The notes under the pieces are model-generated. The model was not told the DNA's origin. It searched no databases and worked only from the letters and a program-made list of their open reading frames with translations. The position numbers and the translations under genes were made by a program. From assembly GCA_050178015.1 (NCBI GenBank), contig JBFXGM010000029.1, forward strand, positions 3,884-67,883: a DNA stretch of 64,000 nt, given 5' to 3'. This DNA is from Gaoshiqia sp050178015. GTDB taxonomy: Bacteria > Bacteroidota > Bacteroidia > Bacteroidales > Prolixibacteraceae. Within the stretch, counting starts at the first letter, position 1. Every line of letters begins with the position of its first letter. Of the stretch, positions 61,668 to 64,000 are shown piece after piece.

Positions 61668-61812
61668 TTTAACCACAGAGTTACACGGAGGAAAACACGG
61701 AGAACACAGAGACGCAGCCAGAAGCCAGCTATCAATTCCAAAAACCTTATTTTAGTAGTTAACCTTAGTAGAAAAGCGAGCGGCATGTTTTTTTAACCTT
61801 ATTACTTTATTT
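61668..61812. repeat. 145-bp dispersed repeat, copy 3
   Basis: Same start and core as copies 1 and 2; the 3' part is slightly changed (GCGGCATGTTTTTTTAACC). Confidence 0.8.
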
Positions 61813-61844
61813 TCCCTGAAAGGCACGAAGCCATCAAGGGAATA

Positions 61845-61884
61845 CCCCAAACCTCCGTCAAAAGCCGGACAAGCTCTAAAGGGG
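61845..61884 (-). repeat. 42-bp dispersed repeat (arm 2, inverted)
   Basis: CCCCAAACCTCCGTC, AAAAGCCGGACAAGCTCT and AAAGGGG match the reverse complement of 53855-53896, eight kilobases away. Confidence 0.7.
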
Positions 61885-62080
61885 CTTTTGGCATGGTGCC
61901 GCCCGACACGACAATGCGAACACGCTGCCGGCATTCATCAATCATCAATAATAATTCATCAATCCAAACGTCCGCGTCCCATTTCTTTATTCATGCAGCT
62001 CCAGGCTAATTATTATTAACGAAATTCAAAAGCGAATTGACTTGTCAAAATCGTATCTTTGAAAATAAAATAGAACGGTT

Positions 62081-62308
62081 ATGAAACTTACAGTGAATAT
62101 TAAGAAGAAAAGTAAGATCGCGGCGTTTCTAAAACTAATTAAGGAACTTGACTACATCGAGATAGTAGATGTTAACGAAGGTATGGGAGAACTTCCACCG
62201 GAGCACCTTGATTTGCTGGATAAAAGGCTTCAGCGAATTGAAAAAGGCGAAGCAACTTTTAAGAAATGGGACCTGATCAAGGCAAAATATGAAAACAAAG
62301 CGATTTAG
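62081..62308 (+). CDS. Putative antitoxin of a ParDE/RelBE-like pair
   Basis: 75 residues. N-terminal TVNIKKKSKIAAFLKLIKEL and C-terminal LDLLDKRLQRIEKGEATFKKWDLIK split by an acidic middle; the latter half resembles addiction-module component proteins with a conserved helix ending in the toxin-binding segment. Overlaps the toxin gene by 20 bp. Confidence 0.75.
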   Translation: MKLTVNIKKKSKIAAFLKLIKELDYIEIVDVNEGMGELPPEHLDLLDKRLQRIEKGEATFKKWDLIKAKYENKAI

Positions 62309-62594
62309 GATCGAAATTTCAGATGAAGCTGAGATTGATTTTGACAAATCTTACCGGTACTATTCAGATGAAAGCCAAAAAGTTGCCAGTTCTTTTTATA
62401 AACAAATCAATTTGAGCTTTGAAATTCTAAAACAACATCCTGAATCTTTTCCCATAGTCTATAAAAATGTTAGAAAGTTTTTCGTTAAAAAATTTCCCTT
62501 TGTAATTTATTATCAGTTGGTCGGTTCAGCAATTCGCGTTATCGCTATATTTCATACAAGTCGAGATCCGGAGATTTGGAATGACAGAATATAG
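62289..62594 (+). CDS. RelE/ParE-family toxin
   Basis: 101 residues. Family pattern: FRIEISDEAEIDFDKSYRYY at the start, then ILKQHPESFPIVYKNVRKFF, KKFPFVIYYQL, and the C-terminal IRVIAIFHTSRDPEIW, the last being typical of ParE/RelE plasmid-stabilisation toxins. Acts on gyrase or ribosome-bound mRNA depending on subclass; which one cannot be told. Appears intact. Confidence 0.88.
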   Translation: MKTKRFRIEISDEAEIDFDKSYRYYSDESQKVASSFYKQINLSFEILKQHPESFPIVYKNVRKFFVKKFPFVIYYQLVGSAIRVIAIFHTSRDPEIWNDRI

Positions 62595-62650
62595 AACGCA
62601 ACGGAAAAACCCAGAATGAGTAGCGAGTAGCGAGACATGAGTAGCGAGTA

Positions 62651-62756
62651 GCCAGAAGCCAGCCGTCAGCTATCAATTCCAAAAAACCTTATTTTATTGG
62701 TTAACCTTAGTAGAAAAGCGAGTGGTATGTTTTATAAACCTTATTACCTTATTTAA
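62651..62756. repeat. 145-bp dispersed repeat, copy 4 (5'-truncated)
   Basis: Retains AGCTATCAATTCCAAAAAACC, split as AGCTATCAATTCC and AAAACCTTATTTT, plus TTAGTAGAAAAGCGAG and CCTTATTACCTTATTT, but lacks the CCACAGAG half, which is replaced by GAGTAGCGAG repeats. Confidence 0.7.
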
Positions 62757-62780
62757 ACTGCGAAGAAGGATTTAAACACA

Positions 62781-62873
62781 AAACTTGTCCCGGTAACGGG
62801 AGGCCGCAAAGAAGACGCGAAGAAATACCGCGTAGCGGTAAAAGTATTGTAGCTGAGTAAAGCCCGCAGGGCA
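62781..62873 (+). repeat. Composite repeat, later copy
   Basis: AAACTTGTCCCGGTAACGGG, then GAAATACCGCGTAGCGGT, AAAAGTATTGTAGCTGAG and CCCGCAGGGC, in the same order and spacing as at 57349. It again leads into a foldback element. Confidence 0.72.
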
Positions 62874-62923
62874 AAATCAGCGTGGATCGGTGAAAAAATA
62901 GGTTGGAGCAACGCGACAAATAT

Positions 62924-63172
62924 GATATGGGGTATCCGATCAACACCCGTTAAGTAAAACCTGGTGCAGAGCACCTAAATATTTGTAGTAAATTCATGAA
63001 TTATTATTGAAGGTGCAGCGCACCGTAACAAAAAAAAACAAAATATGTTTCGGTGCTCTGCACCTTTTGGTCTGTTTATGCATTTTTGACTACAAATATT
63101 TCGCAGCTCTGCTGCTAATTCAATTTATATTTAGACAATTTTATCACGGGCAATGATCGGATACCCCATAAT
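62924..63172. mobile_element. 249-bp foldback MITE-like element, copy 3
   Basis: Same ends and internal arms as copies 1 and 2, one extra A in the central A-run. Flanked by ATAT and ACAT, again between GCAACGCGACAAA and AAATCATAAAC. Confidence 0.82.
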
Positions 63173-63413
63173 ACATGAAATCATAAACAATCATATTAAA
63201 TCCGCGTCATCTGCGTCCTATTTCATCAATCATCAATCATCAATCATCAATCATCAATCATCAATCATCAATAATAATTCATCAATCAAAACGTCCGCGT
63301 CCGATTCTTTTTTAAACAACGCGAACACGCTGGCGCCATTTATCAACCATCATCCTGCGGACGAGGAAAACAATCAAAGGTTTTTCGTAAATTCGTATCA
63401 AAATGCTGTGCTA

Positions 63414-63626
63414 ATGGAAACGATAAAAATTGAATTGAAAAATAAAAATGCTTTGGCTATCCTGAAAAGTCTTGAGAAGGCCAACATGATTAAGCTGATT
63501 CATACCGGAAAGTCAGAGAAGAATCCCCTTCTTCGGTTGAAAGGTTCAATTTCACACGATCGGGCAATTGAATTAGCCCATGAAATCGAAAATTCAAGAA
63601 ACGAATGGAACGAAAGAACTATTTGA
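63414..63626 (+). CDS. Putative antitoxin of a second PIN module
   Basis: 70 residues from ATG 63414 (METIKIELKNKNALAILKSL). The frame is open upstream to 63153 only because it reads through simple repeats. The C-terminal part (SHDRAIELAHEIENSRNEW) is helical. The start resembles the antitoxin at 58020 (METIIRIKKNKPAFKALILL). Overlaps the toxin gene by 22 bp. Confidence 0.75.
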   Translation: METIKIELKNKNALAILKSLEKANMIKLIHTGKSEKNPLLRLKGSISHDRAIELAHEIENSRNEWNERTI

Positions 63627-63889
63627 TTGATACCAATGTAGTGATTTATTACCTGGGATTGGCCTTATCCAAAGAGTCAGAAAAATTGATAGATCATATT
63701 CTTTCCGGGAACTATCATATTTCAGTCATTAACCGGATTGAACTGTTAGGCTTCAGTAAGCTGACAAAAAAGGAAACGATTGTTTTAGAATCTTTTGTGG
63801 CCGGATCAACGGTGCTGGACTTGGACGAAGAGGTCATTCGGGAAACAATTCAAATACGGAAAACCCATTCCATTGAGACTGTAAACTGA
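63605..63889 (+). pseudogene. PIN-domain toxin truncated by an IS256-like insertion
   Basis: 94 codons, against about 125 for the family and 127 for the intact PIN at 58247. The N-terminal half is normal: YLIDTNVVIYYLGLA (Asp), ISVINRIELLGF (Glu), ending IRKTHSI. Homologous PIN proteins continue with a LPDAIIAATA-type block carrying the third Asp; here ETVN and a stop follow, encoded by sequence that appears to belong to the inserted element. The junction is about 63874. Loss of the last acidic residues should abolish nuclease activity. Confidence 0.78.
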
Positions 63890-64000
63890 ACTCTGTCTGC
63901 AAGTATTAATTTTGTAGGACAGAATTATGGAATCAGAAGAATTTAAAGCGATGCAAGCCAAAGCGCTTGAACAGTTAAGAAGTGGTCAGTCTTTGACTGG
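63875..64000 (+). mobile_element. Left end of an IS256-family-like insertion sequence
   Basis: Begins where the PIN sequence stops making sense (GAGACTGTAAACTGAACTC), then runs ~50 bp of non-coding end into a transposase-like start codon at 63927. The right end lies outside the window, so the terminal repeat and target duplication cannot be checked here. Confidence 0.6.
63927..64000 (+). CDS. Transposase, N-terminal fragment (IS256/mutator-like)
   Basis: 24 residues are visible: MESEEFKAMQAKALEQLRSG then QSLTG. ALEQLRSGxSLTG is the typical opening of IS256-family transposases in Bacteroidetes, just before the catalytic-domain region. Too short to confirm the DDE residues. Confidence 0.6.
   Translation, partial: MESEEFKAMQAKALEQLRSGQSLT

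Larger units (their letters stand above)
61196..62080. other. Repeat-only stretch
   Basis: 885 bases: 145-bp repeat copy 2, composite repeat, GAGTAGCGAG and CATCAATC simple repeats, 145-bp repeat copy 3, the inverted C-rich repeat, then CATCAATC repeats and an AT-rich 80-bp leader to the next module. No gene is seen. Confidence 0.72.
62595..63413. other. Repeat-only stretch
   Basis: 819 bases: GAGTAGCGAG repeats, shortened 145-bp repeat copy 4, composite repeat, foldback element copy 3, then about seven tandem CATCAAT units (63223-63290) and a short leader. The open frame through it from 63153 is a repeat translation joined to the real antitoxin. Confidence 0.72.

Noticed and set aside
57592..63172. 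Foldback elements as integron attC sites
   Set aside because: GTTAAGT near the left end resembles an attC core, but a matching RYYYAAC partner at the other end was not found, ends are perfect inverted repeats, and a 4-bp target duplication is seen; a MITE-like element fits better.
63220..63290. CATCAATCAT tandem units considered as a CRISPR array
   Set aside because: The unit is 7 bp with no spacers; no cas genes in the window.
63153..63413. 87-codon N-terminal part of the frame ending at 63626
   Set aside because: Encoded by CATCAAT simple repeats and the end of the foldback element; the antitoxin begins at ATG 63414.

Overview
This window looks like a chromosome segment from a polysaccharide-degrading member of the Bacteroidota, probably a Marinilabiliales/Prolixibacteraceae-like organism. 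The evidence is a SusC/SusD pair, dense carbohydrate-active enzyme clusters, many predicted lipoproteins, promoter elements of the Bacteroidetes type TAnnTTTG, and abundant non-coding dispersed repeats. No rRNA or tRNA gene and no CRISPR array was seen. The genus assignment is inference.

Region 1 (1-17.6 kb) is a one-directional run of eleven secreted enzymes fitted to heavily decorated glucuronoarabinoxylan. It has four paralogous CE1-type esterases (the first cut by the window edge), a type-B carboxylesterase, a bimodular CE6/alpha-beta hydrolase esterase, a GH115 alpha-glucuronidase, three GH43 enzymes (one with CBM6) and a GH95. Backbone xylanases and a transporter are not in the window and may lie upstream. 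Two hairpins end the block, and an isolated WecA/MraY-like gene follows at 18.2-19.4 kb.

Region 2 (19.5-43.3 kb) is a host-glycan/sialoglycan locus under two regulators. A LacI-type regulator is divergent from GH109, GH20 and GH2 (removal of GalNAc, HexNAc and Gal), and the gap holds two operator-like palindromes. A FadR-type GntR regulator is divergent from a SusC-SusD-sialidase-GH20-NanA-NanM-AGE epimerase-creatininase-MFS operon, with two matching operators bracketing the susC promoter. Together these genes give release, uptake, mutarotation, cleavage and epimerisation of sialic acid: Neu5Ac to ManNAc to GlcNAc.

Region 3 (43.3-57.2 kb) is housekeeping and surface functions: a TlpA-like thioredoxin, a glycosyltransferase, an ECF sigma/anti-sigma/DUF4097 set, TrmJ, a CDF metal exporter, a CHAD protein, an NlpE-META lipoprotein, another esterase, an orphan NusG-like antiterminator and a small beta-barrel. 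Repeats start to appear here: a 303-bp family with terminal inverted repeats, and a run of hairpins at 51.9-52.3 kb.

Region 4 (57.2-64 kb) is a repeat-dominated island holding four small toxin-antitoxin modules, all on the + strand: PIN, MntA-HepT, ParE/RelE, and a second PIN whose toxin is cut by an IS256-like insertion at the window end. Between them lie three copies of a 248-bp foldback element with terminal inverted repeats (two unoccupied sites are also visible), a 449-bp tandem duplication, four copies of a ~145-bp repeat and many short simple repeats.
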